Shown here piece after piece: positions 50,673-60,588 of a DNA stretch of 64,000 nucleotides. The DNA is taken from positions 1 through 64,000 of the forward strand of contig CAVQYZ010000003.1 of the NCBI GenBank assembly GCA_963718405.1, in the 5' to 3' direction. Each line of letters starts with the position of its first letter. The first letter of the stretch is position 1. A program made the translations under genes and the position numbers. The stretch is from Bog-756 sp963718405. Lineage in GTDB: Bacteria > Actinomycetota > Acidimicrobiia > Acidimicrobiales > RAAP-2. The notes under the pieces are model-generated. The model searched no databases, was not told where the DNA came from, and worked only from the letters and a program-made list of their open reading frames with translations.

Positions 50673-50817
50673 GTGAGCACCCATGACCCAGGCGGTGACA
50701 TCGAGACGATGAGCCAGACCGTCGGAGAGGCTGCGTCGGGAAGATGAGCGTCTGCGCTATGCCGAGCCCCCGATCCGCACCACTACCGGCGATCGCTGGC
50801 GGCGTATCTTCTCCTGG

Positions 50818-52005
50818 GTGTTGGTGGTTGTGGCCTGCCTGCTGGCCGTGCTGTCGGTGGTGGTGGTGTTCGGTCGGAACCAACTGCTGAACACCGACGG
50901 TTACGTGGCAACGGTTGCTCCCCTGGCGAGCAATCCGGCCATTCAGGAAGCGGTGGCCAATCAGGTGAGCGAGGAGCTCATCGCCCATACCAATGTGGAG
51001 GAGCGGGTGAAGAAGGCCCTGCCCCACCGGGCGGCGTTCCTGGCCGCGCCCATCGCCGCGGAGGTACAAACCGTGACCGGCTCGATCACTCGCAAGCTGG
51101 TCGAGTCCCCGGCGTTCCAGCTCCTGTGGGTGTCCGTCAACCGGTCCGCCCACAGACAACTGGTGAACCTGCTGACCGGATCGAGTGCCGGTGCACTGTC
51201 GACGAATGAAGGCACCATCTCTATCGACCTGGCCAGGGTGGAATCGCACGTCAAGCAGAAGCTCGATGCCAAGGGCATCACCATCTTCGACAAGGTGCCA
51301 CTCACCAGAAAGGACACGTTCGTCCTCTTCCACTCAGACCAACTGGCTCGGTTCCAGCGTCTTACCCGACTCCTCAACCATCTGGTGGTGGTACTGCCGG
51401 TCCTGGCTCTGTTGTGCTTTGCCGGAGGGGTCGTCCTGACCTCCAACCGTCGGAAAGGTCTGGTGCGGGCGGCTGTCGGCCTGGCGCTGTCCATGGTGGT
51501 GATCCTGGTGGTGGTGGCCGCGGCGCGGGACCGATACCTCTCGTCGGTCGGGCCGTCACGGTCGAGGGCGGCTAACGCCGCAGTGATCGACACGGTGACG
51601 GTGGCGCTGCGGGACATGGCGCGCACCGTGCTGATTGTGGCCGCGGTGATCGCCGTTGTGGCGGTCATCGCCGGCAATCGCCAGTTCCGGACGTGGGTGA
51701 GTCGGAGGGACAGGCCGGCCTGGATGACCAGGGGCCCGGTGCACCGCTTTGTCGTAGCCCACCGCGTGGGAGTGCAGTGGTCGGTGTTGGCGGTGGGACT
51801 GGTGATCCTGGTCATCTGGAGCAACCCGACGGCGCTGGTGGCCGTGGTGGTGGTGCTGATCGCTCTGGCCATGGTGGGGGCGGTGGGACTTCTGGCCGTG
51901 GATAGAGGTCCCGATGCTGGAGTGCCGGCCGGGGCGGGCTCCGCGTTCGGCCCCGGCAACCCCATCCGACCCGATGAGGTGATCCAGCGACCCCCCGACC
52001 GCTGA
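50818..52005 (+). CDS. Conserved actinobacterial integral membrane protein
   Basis: Open frame of about 395 residues from GTG 50818. It has an N-terminal membrane helix (VVVACLLAVLSVVVVFGRNQ), a long outer domain (LLNTDGYVATVAPLASNPAI, QEAVANQVSEELIAHTNVEE, DLARVESHVKQKLDAKGITI, VPLTRKDTFVLFHSDQLARF), then four or five further helices and a short polar end. This pattern occurs in uncharacterised actinobacterial membrane proteins; no function is known to me. The first helix begins immediately, so the true start is probably upstream: the frame continues back through RLRREDERLRYAEPPIRTTT without a start codon, while GTG 50673 and ATG 50712 in another frame (STHDPGGDIETMSQTVGE) would fit after a one-base indel near 50730. 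Confidence 0.75.
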   Translation: MLVVVACLLAVLSVVVVFGRNQLLNTDGYVATVAPLASNPAIQEAVANQVSEELIAHTNVEERVKKALPHRAAFLAAPIAAEVQTVTGSITRKLVESPAFQLLWVSVNRSAHRQLVNLLTGSSAGALSTNEGTISIDLARVESHVKQKLDAKGITIFDKVPLTRKDTFVLFHSDQLARFQRLTRLLNHLVVVLPVLALLCFAGGVVLTSNRRKGLVRAAVGLALSMVVILVVVAAARDRYLSSVGPSRSRAANAAVIDTVTVALRDMARTVLIVAAVIAVVAVIAGNRQFRTWVSRRDRPAWMTRGPVHRFVVAHRVGVQWSVLAVGLVILVIWSNPTALVAVVVVLIALAMVGAVGLLAVDRGPDAGVPAGAGSAFGPGNPIRPDEVIQRPPDR

Positions 52006-52013
52006 CGGATACC

Positions 52014-52907
52014 GTGGGGAGGGTGGATCGGAGTGACCGAGTGGCCCCCCGAGAGCTGTGGATGGCCGTTGAACCGGTCCACGCCGTCATCTACTTCGCT
52101 CCCGAGTGCCGAGACTCGCTGCGGACCGTTGGCCTACGCAGATTCTGGCCGGGCTATTTCGGGGCTCGTGCCGCCCCTCTCGGTCCGGTAGGGCCGGCCA
52201 CCGTCACTGCTCTCTTCTTCAACTTCCACCCGTCCATGGTGAGCCAGTCCATCCCCGAGGCGTGGTCATTGGCCGACTTGCCCGCCATCATCGAGGCCCG
52301 TCGGTCCGGTGCCGCTGCCGCCCTACGCCGGATGGCCACAGAGGTCGACGAGATGGCTGAGTCCGTGCTCCCGGCACTCGAGCGGGTGATCGCCGCGGCG
52401 GACGGATCAGGCCGGGCCCTGTTCAGCGCCAACCGGGAGCTCCCGGGGTCGAGTGATCCCGTCACGTCGCTGTGGCAGGCGTGCACCACGTTGCGCGAGC
52501 ACCGGGGGGACGGTCATGTAGCCGCTCTTACTGCAGCCGGTCTCAGCGGATGTGAAGCCTTGGTGCTGTTCTCGGCGACACAACGGGTGCCGGCGGAGAT
52601 GTTCCATCAGAGTCGCGGGTGGTCCGAAGGTGAGTGGGAGAGCTCGCGGCGGGCTCTCCAAGAGCGTGGGCTACTGGTCGGGGCGGAACCCTCGCCGTCG
52701 GGCACGGCGTTGCGGGAGTGGATCGAATCGGTGACCGACGATCTGGCCGGGGCCCCGCTCGGCGCTCTGGACGTCGGCGAGCTGATGGCCGTGACCCGGG
52801 CCTTGGCGCTGCTAGCCGACCAGATCGTCGGCTCCGGGGTCATTCCCTTCCCCAATCCCATCGGACTGCCCGGACCCGGTTCCGGCAGGCCGACGGAACC
52901 GGGCTGA
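52014..52907 (+). CDS. SCO6745-family protein
   Basis: About 297 residues. It contains the family opening EPVHAVIYFAPECRDSLRTV, GLRRFWPGYFGARAAPLGPV, ATVTALFFNFHPSMVSQSIP, and later GHVAALTAAGLSGCEALVLF, AEMFHQSRGWSEGEWESSRR and LQERGLLVGA, which looks like a winged-helix segment. The conserved opening and the HTH-like middle define the SCO6745 group of actinobacterial proteins; no activity is established. GTG 52041 or ATG 52062 could be the true start, since similarity begins only at ELWMAVEPVHA. It follows the membrane-protein gene by eight bases, so the two probably share a transcript. Confidence 0.78.
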   Translation: MGRVDRSDRVAPRELWMAVEPVHAVIYFAPECRDSLRTVGLRRFWPGYFGARAAPLGPVGPATVTALFFNFHPSMVSQSIPEAWSLADLPAIIEARRSGAAAALRRMATEVDEMAESVLPALERVIAAADGSGRALFSANRELPGSSDPVTSLWQACTTLREHRGDGHVAALTAAGLSGCEALVLFSATQRVPAEMFHQSRGWSEGEWESSRRALQERGLLVGAEPSPSGTALREWIESVTDDLAGAPLGALDVGELMAVTRALALLADQIVGSGVIPFPNPIGLPGPGSGRPTEPG

Positions 52908-52944
52908 GGTCCACTGACGCCGGGCACCGCCTCAGACCGCAGGC

Positions 52945-54802
52945 TCAGGTCGGAGCGACCTCGACCTCGATGAGCTGGGACACCGCGTCGATCAGGGCCA
53001 GGTGGGTGAAGGCCTGGGGGAAGTTCCCCAGGTGCTCGCCGGTGGTGGCATCGATCTCCTCGGCGTAGAGGTGAAGAGGGCCGGCAAAGGAGAGCAGCTT
53101 CTTGCACAGCGACCGGGCCCGTTCGATCTCGCCGATCATGGCCAAGGCCGAAACCAGCCACCACGAACAGATGGTGAACGTGCCTTCTTTGCCCTCGAAC
53201 CCGGTGTCGGTGCTGTCGACCTTGTACCGGAGGACCAGCCCGTCCTCGGTCAACTCGTCGGCGATGGCCAGTACCGTGGCCCGTACCCGGTCATCGTCAG
53301 GGGGCAGGAACCCCATGATGGGGATGAGCAGGAGCGAGGCGTCGAGTTCGTCGTTCTCGAAGGCCTGGCGGAACCGTCCCTGTTCGTCCACCCCCTTGGC
53401 CAGGATCTCCTCTTTGAGCTGGTCAGCGCCCTTCCTCCAGCGGTCGGCCCGGTCGGAGTCGCCCCGCCGGACGGCCAGCGTGGCCCCGCGGTCGGCAGCC
53501 ACCCAGCACAGGACGGCCGACGCCGTGAAGTGCTGCGGGTCGCCACGGATCTCCCAGATGCCCTGGTCGGCGTCGCCGCTGTGGGCCAGGGCCGTCTCCA
53601 CCAGACCGGACAGTCCTTCCCACACCGGATGGACCAGTTGCGCCGCCCCTTGGACCAGGTGGGTCTCGATGGCGTCGAGGAGCATCCCCCACACGTCGTT
53701 CTGGTGTTGGTTCCACGCCCCGTTCCCGACCCGGACCGGTTTGGCCCCGCCGTAGCCCGAGAGATGGTCGAGCGTCCGTTCCGTGAGGTCCCGTTCTCCT
53801 CCGATCCCGTACATGATCTGGAGCTCGAACGGGGAGGTCGGGCTGGCCGCCGGTCAGCGCATCCAGCACGAAGGCGAAGTACTCCAGGGCTTCCCAGTCG
53901 AAGCCCAGTCGGTAGAGCGAGCGCAGCATGAAGCCGGTATCGCGGATCCAGGTGTAGCGGTAGTCCCAGTTGCGGGCGCCTCCCGGAGTTTCGGGCAACG
54001 AGGTGGTCGAGGCGGCCATGATGGCCCCGGTCGGGGCGTAGCTCAGGCCCTTGAGGGTCAGGGCACTGCGCTCGATGTAGGGGCGCCACGGGTGGTCGGG
54101 GAAGGTTCCCGTGGCCAACCAGTCGCGCCAGTACGACACCGTGGAGTCGAGGTCGTCGTGGGCCTGCTCGAGGGTCATCGTCGGGGACGGGCCCCAGGAC
54201 ACGGCAATGAACGTCTCCTCACCCCGGTCAAGCGTGGTCCGGCCGTAGGAACGGGCGCCGGCCAGGCCGAGTCCGAACCCACTGGTCACCGCCAGGCTCA
54301 GGTCGGAGTTGGGATCGCCCACGGTGAGCGTGCCATACCCCTCGTCGTCGTAGGCCCAGTGGCCGGTGGTGGCCCCGTACTCGAAGAGCGGGACGCAGTT
54401 GGCCACGATCTCGACCTTTCCGGAGAGGCAGGTGGCTGTCCGCAGGAGCACTCCGGCGGCGGCGGAGTCTCCGGGGGCCCGGCGGTAGCCGGCCCGTCGT
54501 TGGTCACGGTCGGCCTTGCGGACCACCATCAGGTCCTGGACCACCAGCCATCCGGTGGGGGTGTGCCAGGTCGTCTCGACCACCATGGTGCCAGGTAGAT
54601 AGCGGCGCTGATGGGGGACCACGGTGCTCGACGGACCGAACCGGAACGACCCCGCCGAGCGGTCGAGAAGGGCCCCGAACATGCTGGCTGAGTCGGGCCG
54701 AGGCAGACAGAGCCACTCGACCGACCCGTCGGCGGCGATGAGGCAGCTGTTCTCGCAGTCGGAGAGGAAGGCGTACTCTGCGATCGGAGGGAAGTCACTC
54801 AT
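52945..54802 (-). CDS. Glycoside hydrolase family 15 protein (one frameshift)
   Basis: From ATG 54802: PPIAEYAFLSDCENSCLIAA, DGSVEWLCLPRPDSASMFGA (the GH15 N-terminal signature), the beta-sandwich domain, then the start of the (alpha/alpha)6 barrel with RNWDYRYTWIRDTGFMLRSL and FDWEALEYFAFVLDAL. Near 53840 one base shifts the frame to ELQIMYGIGGERDLTERTLD, then GAWNQHQNDVWGMLLDAIET, IWEIRGDPQHFTASAVLCWV (catalytic region with Glu) and EEIDATTGEHLGNFPQAFTH with the second acid, stop at 52945. Joined length, about 619 residues, is typical for bacterial trehalase/glucoamylase-like GH15 enzymes; in mycobacteria the counterpart is a trehalase. The substrate here cannot be decided from sequence alone. 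Confidence 0.9.
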
Positions 54803-54924
54803 GGTCCGGTCCTCCAGGTTCGGTCGGGATCAGTTTCAGTCGGGCCTGGGGCATCGAGGGCGCAGGCCACCCGGTCCGAGGGCGAGGCTAGCGTCTCTCA
54901 AACATCACACGGAAGGAGTCCACA

Positions 54925-55692
54925 GTGACACTGCAAGGCAAGGTGGCCATCGTTACCGGAGGGAACACCGGAATCGGTAAGGCCGTGGTATTGGCCCTGG
55001 CTCAAGAGGGCGCCTCCATCGTCATCGACTACGTGAGCGATCCCGACGCCACCGAAGCCCTCGAGCAACAGGTCCGGGACCTCGGGGACAAGGTCACTGC
55101 GGTCAAGGCCGACGTCAGCAAGATCGCCGATCTCGAGATGCTCATCGGTACGGCGGTGAGCACCTTCGGTCGCCTGGACATCATGGTCAACAACGCCGGC
55201 ATCGAGACCCGGACCTCCGTACTCGACACCACTGAAGACGAGTACGACAAGGTCCTCGACATCAATCTGAAGAGTGCGTTCTTCGGGACCCAACTGGCGG
55301 CCAAGCAGATGATCGCCCAGGGCGGAGGTGGTCGGATCATCAACATGACCTCGGTGCACGAGGACTGGCCCATGCCCGGCAATACCGCCTACTGCCTGTC
55401 CAAAGGCGGTATGCGCATGCTGACCCGGACCGCAGGGGTGGAGTTGGCACCGCACGATGTCCTGGTGGTCGGTGTGGGGCCCGGCGCGGTCGAGACCCCG
55501 ATCAACACCGCCACCATGAACGACCCCGTGGCCCTCAAGAAGCTCGATGACGCCATCCCCATCGGGCGCATGGCCAAGCCCGAGGAGATCGGAAGTGTGG
55601 TGGCCTTCCTGGCCGGTCCGGGCGCCAGCTACCTCACCGCCACCACCATCTTCGCCGACGGTGGGATCATGCAGTCCAGCCCCGGACTCTGA
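54925..55692 (+). CDS. Short-chain dehydrogenase/reductase, glucose 1-dehydrogenase-like
   Basis: A 255-residue classical SDR from GTG 54925, with GGAAGGAG seven bases upstream. VAIVTGGNTGIGKAVVLALA is the NAD(P)-binding T-G-x3-G-x-G motif, DIMVNNAGIETR holds the structural NNAG, and the catalytic set is Ser in INMTSVHEDW with Tyr and Lys in TAYCLSKGGMRMLT. The end GSVVAFLAGPGASYLTATTI and FADGGIM is usual for the family. Closest type by eye is glucose 1-dehydrogenase or 3-oxoacyl reductase; an acidic residue after strand 2 (IDYVSD) suggests NAD preference. It is divergent from the GH15 gene; if that enzyme releases glucose, the pair could be functionally linked, but that is inference. Confidence 0.9.
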   Translation: MTLQGKVAIVTGGNTGIGKAVVLALAQEGASIVIDYVSDPDATEALEQQVRDLGDKVTAVKADVSKIADLEMLIGTAVSTFGRLDIMVNNAGIETRTSVLDTTEDEYDKVLDINLKSAFFGTQLAAKQMIAQGGGGRIINMTSVHEDWPMPGNTAYCLSKGGMRMLTRTAGVELAPHDVLVVGVGPGAVETPINTATMNDPVALKKLDDAIPIGRMAKPEEIGSVVAFLAGPGASYLTATTIFADGGIMQSSPGL

Positions 55693-55748
55693 GTGCGGTC
55701 GGCAAGCCCCCTGTGGCTCCACGGGCCTAGGGGCCGGGGCCGGGCCGA

Positions 55749-56402
55749 TCAGGTGGCCAGGTAGTAGCTGCTCTTTCCGATCAGCCAGAATCCCAGGGCC
55801 AGGGAGACCACGATGATGACCTGGTCGGTATGGGAGCCGATCCACGTCCTCATCCGGAGCAGGAAGGCCCGGCACTCCTCGGGCCGGAATCCGGCGTAGA
55901 TCTCCATCACCAGGTAGACGCCGGTGGCGATCAGGCAGAACCCCACCAGCACCACGAAGTTCTTCCAGTCCGACAGCTTGGCCCCGACAATGGTGGCCGC
56001 CCCCGCCGCCACCAGGCCCCAGGGCTGGGTGAGAGGTCCGAGGACCATGGCGTACCAGGGAGACATGTTGTCGATGCCGGTCTGCCATTTGGGGGTCTTC
56101 TTGGGCTTCTTGGGTCGGCCCATCATCCGCCAACGGCGTACGGCGATGACCAGGAGGGCCGCGCCGACGGCGATCTTCACCGCCAGTGCCGCCAGCGATG
56201 GCGCGGTGTTGGGCTTGGGTGGCTTCCCGCCGGTGAGGGCCACCGTGGCGATGACCACGATGGCCAGCGACACCAACCACCCGAAGATGAACGCCGCGCC
56301 TTTCCTCACGCCTCCCTTGGACGCCAGGACCAGGATGAAGGCGGTGAGGGGGATCGGCTCCAGGGTGATGGCCAGGCCGATGATCACCAGGTCGAGGGTC
56401 AC
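55749..56402 (-). CDS. GAP/Sap-family membrane protein
   Basis: A 217-residue membrane protein from ATG 56402 with six predicted helices: LDLVIIGLAITLEPIPLTAF, ILVLASKGGVRKGAAFIFGW, LVSLAIVVIATVAL, LAALAVKIAVGAALLVIAVR, AMVLGPLTQPWGLVAAGAAT and DQVIIVVSLALGFWLIGKSS. The EPIPLTAFILVL and GGVRKGAAFIFGW blocks and the basic middle loop (GRPKKPKKTPKWQ) match the GAP (GPL addressing protein/Sap) family, which in mycobacteria helps move glycopeptidolipids or sulfolipid precursors across the membrane. The transported lipid is unknown here. It is in the same orientation as the MprF-like gene but lies downstream of it. Confidence 0.85.
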   Translation of the reverse strand: MTLDLVIIGLAITLEPIPLTAFILVLASKGGVRKGAAFIFGWLVSLAIVVIATVALTGGKPPKPNTAPSLAALAVKIAVGAALLVIAVRRWRMMGRPKKPKKTPKWQTGIDNMSPWYAMVLGPLTQPWGLVAAGAATIVGAKLSDWKNFVVLVGFCLIATGVYLVMEIYAGFRPEECRAFLLRMRTWIGSHTDQVIIVVSLALGFWLIGKSSYYLAT

Positions 56403-56561
56403 CGCGGCGCCGATCCGCCGCCGGCGGCACCCGGACGGCGTGGGTTACACGGCCTCCGGGCCGGAGTGGAGACGGGCGGTGGGGCCGCTCGAGGCATGGA
56501 AATTGAGCGTAGACCGCGGGCCGCGTCCCGCTCAGTGATGCACGTCGGCCAGTGTCGTGGC

Positions 56562-59500
56562 TCAGTGATGCACTTCGACCGGCGGCTCTGACGCCGTCCC
56601 GGGTGCCCCACCACCGTCCGGTGGCAACAGGCTGTCACTGCCGGGCTCCCACGGCCCGAAGGAGGAGGCCATGAAGGCCTCGGTCTCGCGTTGTGCGGCC
56701 AGCTGACGCTTCTCGGCTCCTGCCGCCAGCAGTTTGCCGAGGACGGGGATCTCCCACACGGATTCGGCCCGCAGGATGGCCATCACCACCGGGACCAGAT
56801 GCTCGGCGGTGTCGAACACCACATAGCGGGGGAGCCACTCGGGCTCGTACTTGGCGTTGAACCGCCACAGCGACTCGATCTGGGCGAAGTTCGACAGCCG
56901 CTTGAGGAACCAGCGCTCCGCCCGCTGCACGGTGCCGTCCCCCTTGTCACCCGAGAGGGTCGACCGCAGGGCGGCGAAGTTGAGGCTCAGGCCCTCGTAT
57001 CCGCCGGCCCGGAGGTGCTCGATGGTTGAGCACAGGGCGAAGTCCAATAGCCCGTTGGGATGCTCGCCCGGGTCACGACGCATCAGGTCGAGGGAGTAGC
57101 CACGGATGCCCGGGGCCGGAACGAACTGGCACATGGCCGCCGGTGCCCCGTTGGGCCCGCGCACCACGGTGAGCAATAGCCCGGTGTCACGGGGGTCGAA
57201 GATCCGCCCCAGCATCATCGAGAAGCCGCGCTCGTGCTCGCCTTGACGGCTCATGCTCATCAACGCCGTGAGCTCCTGGGACAGGGACTTGTCCAGCCGG
57301 GAGGGATCGTGGAAGGTCACGGTGTAGCCGTACTTGGCGATCCGGTTGTTGGCCTGGCGGAGCCCCTTCATCCCTCGCCCGGACAAGCTGAACGGCTGCA
57401 CCTTCACCACGGCCTCGTCACCGAGGTAGATGTTGTGCATGCCCGAGTCGCGGTAGATCGAGAGCCAGTCCTCACCGGCGCCCATCACCGACGTCACCCA
57501 GCCGTGGCTGTCGGCGAACCTCCGGAACGCCTCCCACACCTGCTCGCGCTCGTTGCGGGGACCGATCGGATCGGGCGAGATGAGGCACACCCCTCCATAG
57601 ACGGCGTAGGCCACCAGGGAGTCGCGATGGAAGAACCACCGCTTGTCCGACCGGAGGGCGAAGTAGTCGAGCGTCGAGATGCCATGCCGTCGCACGATGT
57701 CGCGGGCCCGGAACTCGGCAGCCCGGCCCGAGGTCAGGCGGCGGTCCACCACCGGCCGGGTCAGCATGAACAAGGTAATGGCCGCCAGGGTCAAACCGAT
57801 GGTCAGCAGTACCGGCGCCAGAAAGCGGTCGGCCCGGTGCGGGAGGGGGACCGTCTGGATGCCCACCAGCCGTTCGGAGACGGCCCACCACGCCGTCCAC
57901 CACGGGATGTGGTGGTGGTGTTTGCCGATGTGGATGAAGAGCTCGAGGGAGGCCGCGGTGAGCAGGGTGAGGCCTATGACCCCGACGCCGAGGGCCACCA
58001 GAGCGGACCGCAGCGATGACCGGTCGGAGGCGGCCTGGAAGTCGCTGCGGTTGACCACCAGGAGGACCAGAGCGGCCAGAGCCACCAACGACTCCTCGAA
58101 GTCGGCCCCGTTGACGAGATGGAGGACGATGGTGGCTGACAGCAGCACCACCGCCACCCGCCACGCACGCCGCTGGCCCCGGAGGATGCCCCGTCCCAGC
58201 GCCACCAGCGCCAGTCCGGCCAGGGCCAGGAGCGCTCCAGCTGCCTCACTGGCCCGCAGGGGCAGGAACTCGAGGACCAGGTGCAAACGCCCGCGCAGGG
58301 GTGGGGTGATGGCGTCGAGCAGGTCGACCACACCGGCGACCAGGATGGCCGCTGCGGCCCAGCGGTGCACCCGCCGGGTCCGTCGGTGGGCCTGGCGGAG
58401 GTCGGGTGCAGACGGCCAGGACTCACCCATCGGGTAGGAGGCCACCAGGGTCGGATGGAGGCTCCGGATCGTCCGGCCCCGGGTGACCAGCCGCTCGAGG
58501 ACACTGGGCGAGGCCAGATCGTTGTTGGCCAGCAGCAGGCGGACGTGCAGCAGGGCACCGGGCTCGAGCTCGACCCAGCTGACCCGTTGGCTCTCGAGGA
58601 ACACCGGCGGGAGCCCGAGCTTTCCCCGGTGCTCCTCGACGACCTCGGCGGTGGCCCCCACGTTGGCGTAGAAGCCCACCCCGAGATGGGTCAGCTCCGA
58701 GCGGAAGGTGGCCGCGGTGATCAGCCCGGCGTAGCCCCGCCCCACCAGCCGACGGGCGGCGTCACGCCCGGCGTCGTTGGCTCCGCCCTGGTCCTGGATC
58801 TCGTCGAGGGAGCCACCTCCAAGGATCGACCACATCCGACGGCTCAGCAGCCCGAGAACCACCGCCAGCACGCCGAGGACCACCAGGGCCACCAGCAGGG
58901 CCACGACGATTTGGTCACCGAGGTCGGCCTGGTGGGCGTGGAGGATGGCCCGTGCGGTAAGTCCTGACCCGAGGTGGCCTTCCACCCAGGGGGTCACCGC
59001 CAACCGCAACAGGGCGGCAACGGCGAAGGGGACCAGCAGCCACCAGGCATAGCGGCCGACTCGACGGTAGAGGGTCCGAGACACCACAAAGCGGGAGAGC
59101 GCCGACGGATCGCTCAGGCGGTTGAGGCCGACCAGCCAGGGGGAGTCCCGGTCGGCCTGGGCGGACAGCGATCGCCATCCCCGACCGGCGGAGGACGGGC
59201 CGACCACTCCGGGCTTGGCATCGGCGGCCGGGTTGAACTCGGTCTCCGTACCGGTGCACCCCTCGGCATAGGCATGCTCGCCGGGCTCCACCCGCACCAC
59301 CCGGATGTCGGTGGCGGTATGGAGGTACAGGTCCACCGGGCCCAACTGCTCGACCCCGCGGGCAGCGATGGCGGCCATGGTCTCGGGGTCGGTGCCGTAA
59401 CCGGGTTCGTGCGTGCCGGTTTGACGGATGACCCGCCGGTTCTCGTAGGTGAGGAACCGGGTCAGGGCCAGCGCCAATGCCGGATGGGCCTCCAGGCACT

Positions 59501-59795
59501 TTTTGGAGTCGGCCAGCGGCGAGGCCGAGACGATGAGGTCGAAGAGATTGCCGGCGATGATCAGGACCCCGGGACCGTCCCAGGTATCGAGGGCCCGGGC
59601 CAGCTCTCCGGTGACGGCCAGGGTGGTCCGGGTGGCATCGGGAGTGAGCAGCAGATCGCTCACCACCATCACCCGGTGGCCGATCGGGACGTCGACGCGG
59701 GTGGCACAGGCCTCGGGCCGGAAGGCCTCGGCATCGATGCCCGTAGTGGGGGAGTCGAGGCCCGCCTCCTCTGACACCTGTGCGTTCGCAGTCAC
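56562..59795 (-). CDS. MprF-type phosphatidylglycerol aminoacyltransferase fused to a degenerate metallophosphoesterase domain
   Basis: A 1077-residue protein. Residues about 35-190 and 345-410 together look like a calcineurin-type phosphoesterase, interrupted by two membrane helices (about 245-325). Its metal motifs are altered: VVSDLLL for DxH, AGNLFD for GDxxD, TGTHEP for GNHD and LITAATFRSEL for G-H-T-H. Then come six or more membrane helices (about 450-690) and a cytoplasmic DUF2156/GNAT domain (about 690-1010): HGISTLDYFALRSDKRWFFH, YGGVCLISPDPIGP, GMKGLRQANNRIAKYGYTVT, CQFVPAPGIRGYSLDLMRRD and GYEGLSLNFAALRSTLSG. MprF enzymes move lysine or alanine from tRNA onto phosphatidylglycerol and flip the product, lowering surface charge. 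The front domain is probably non-catalytic. Confidence 0.85.
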   Translation of the reverse strand: MTANAQVSEEAGLDSPTTGIDAEAFRPEACATRVDVPIGHRVMVVSDLLLTPDATRTTLAVTGELARALDTWDGPGVLIIAGNLFDLIVSASPLADSKKCLEAHPALALALTRFLTYENRRVIRQTGTHEPGYGTDPETMAAIAARGVEQLGPVDLYLHTATDIRVVRVEPGEHAYAEGCTGTETEFNPAADAKPGVVGPSSAGRGWRSLSAQADRDSPWLVGLNRLSDPSALSRFVVSRTLYRRVGRYAWWLLVPFAVAALLRLAVTPWVEGHLGSGLTARAILHAHQADLGDQIVVALLVALVVLGVLAVVLGLLSRRMWSILGGGSLDEIQDQGGANDAGRDAARRLVGRGYAGLITAATFRSELTHLGVGFYANVGATAEVVEEHRGKLGLPPVFLESQRVSWVELEPGALLHVRLLLANNDLASPSVLERLVTRGRTIRSLHPTLVASYPMGESWPSAPDLRQAHRRTRRVHRWAAAAILVAGVVDLLDAITPPLRGRLHLVLEFLPLRASEAAGALLALAGLALVALGRGILRGQRRAWRVAVVLLSATIVLHLVNGADFEESLVALAALVLLVVNRSDFQAASDRSSLRSALVALGVGVIGLTLLTAASLELFIHIGKHHHHIPWWTAWWAVSERLVGIQTVPLPHRADRFLAPVLLTIGLTLAAITLFMLTRPVVDRRLTSGRAAEFRARDIVRRHGISTLDYFALRSDKRWFFHRDSLVAYAVYGGVCLISPDPIGPRNEREQVWEAFRRFADSHGWVTSVMGAGEDWLSIYRDSGMHNIYLGDEAVVKVQPFSLSGRGMKGLRQANNRIAKYGYTVTFHDPSRLDKSLSQELTALMSMSRQGEHERGFSMMLGRIFDPRDTGLLLTVVRGPNGAPAAMCQFVPAPGIRGYSLDLMRRDPGEHPNGLLDFALCSTIEHLRAGGYEGLSLNFAALRSTLSGDKGDGTVQRAERWFLKRLSNFAQIESLWRFNAKYEPEWLPRYVVFDTAEHLVPVVMAILRAESVWEIPVLGKLLAAGAEKRQLAAQRETEAFMASSFGPWEPGSDSLLPPDGGGAPGTASEPPVEVHH

Positions 59796-60044
59796 GGCCC
59801 TTCCATCGTAGAGGCCCGCCGGCGTTAGGCTTGGGCGGACCGAGGCGAGGGCACCTTCCCCGTCAGAACCGGATCAGCACTGGAGGAGAGGGGCGATGCC
59901 CGACAACAGCGTGTGGCGGCCGTCCACAGAGGCATCGTCCCCGGTGGGGGCCATCTTTAGGGAAGATCGCCGCACGGCCCGGTGGGCCGGTCCGCTACGG
60001 GCGGGCAGGGTTCCCCTGAGGCCGGCGATCCTCCCGGCCGGCAG

Positions 60045-60542
60045 GTGACATCGGGAGGCAGCCCTCCCAACTGGGCCTGGCACCACGGACCGCTGGAGTC
60101 GCCGGGGGAGGCGGTGGTCTTCGACGTCGACGGGGTGCTGTCCGACGCCGTCGGCCGCCAGCACTTCATCGAACGGGGCCGGCGTGACTGGGATGCCTTC
60201 TTCAATGCCTGCGGCGATGACCCGATCATCGGGGAAGTGGTCCGGGTCCTCGAGCTCCTCGACTCCCGGCTCCAGGTGATCCTGCTGACCGGGCGGCCGA
60301 TCCGGGTGCAGCCCCAGACGCTGGCCTGGCTGGAGCGGTACGGACTGCGGTGGGACCTCCTGGTCATGCGGTCCCGGGGCGACTACTCCCAGGTGACCTG
60401 GTTCAAGAGGGACACCGTGGACGAGCTCCGGGCCTTCGGCTTCGACCTCCGGCTGGCCTTCGAGGACGATCCCAACAACTTCGCCATGTTCCACGCCGAG
60501 GGCGTGCCCTGCGTCTACATCCATTCGGGGTACTACGACTGA
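60045..60542 (+). CDS. HAD-superfamily phosphatase
   Basis: About 165 residues. Motif I is AVVFDVDGVLSDAVGRQ (DxD nucleophile), followed by FFNACGDDPIIGEVVRVLEL, motif II in LQVILLTGRPIRVQPQTLAW (Thr), a lysine in TWFKRDTVDELRAFG (motif III), and LRLAFEDDPNNFAMFHAEGV (motif IV, acidic pair). The small size and lack of a large cap resemble phosphatases of the polynucleotide 3'-phosphatase/AHBA-synthesis type, so the substrate is open. GTG 60045 is used; the frame is open to GTG 59982, whose extra residues are low-complexity. It lies between the MprF-like gene and the convergent P450 gene. Confidence 0.8.
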   Translation: MTSGGSPPNWAWHHGPLESPGEAVVFDVDGVLSDAVGRQHFIERGRRDWDAFFNACGDDPIIGEVVRVLELLDSRLQVILLTGRPIRVQPQTLAWLERYGLRWDLLVMRSRGDYSQVTWFKRDTVDELRAFGFDLRLAFEDDPNNFAMFHAEGVPCVYIHSGYYD

Positions 60543-60588
60543 GGGCTGTGCGACTAGCCGGCCGTCCGGCCGGGGCCGGCCGAGGAAC

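Noticed and set aside
60045..60542. HAD phosphatase as the missing partner (Pnkp-like) of the Hen1 relic
   Set aside because: It is a stand-alone small HAD protein 57 kb away with no kinase or ligase domain; any link to RNA repair would be speculation.
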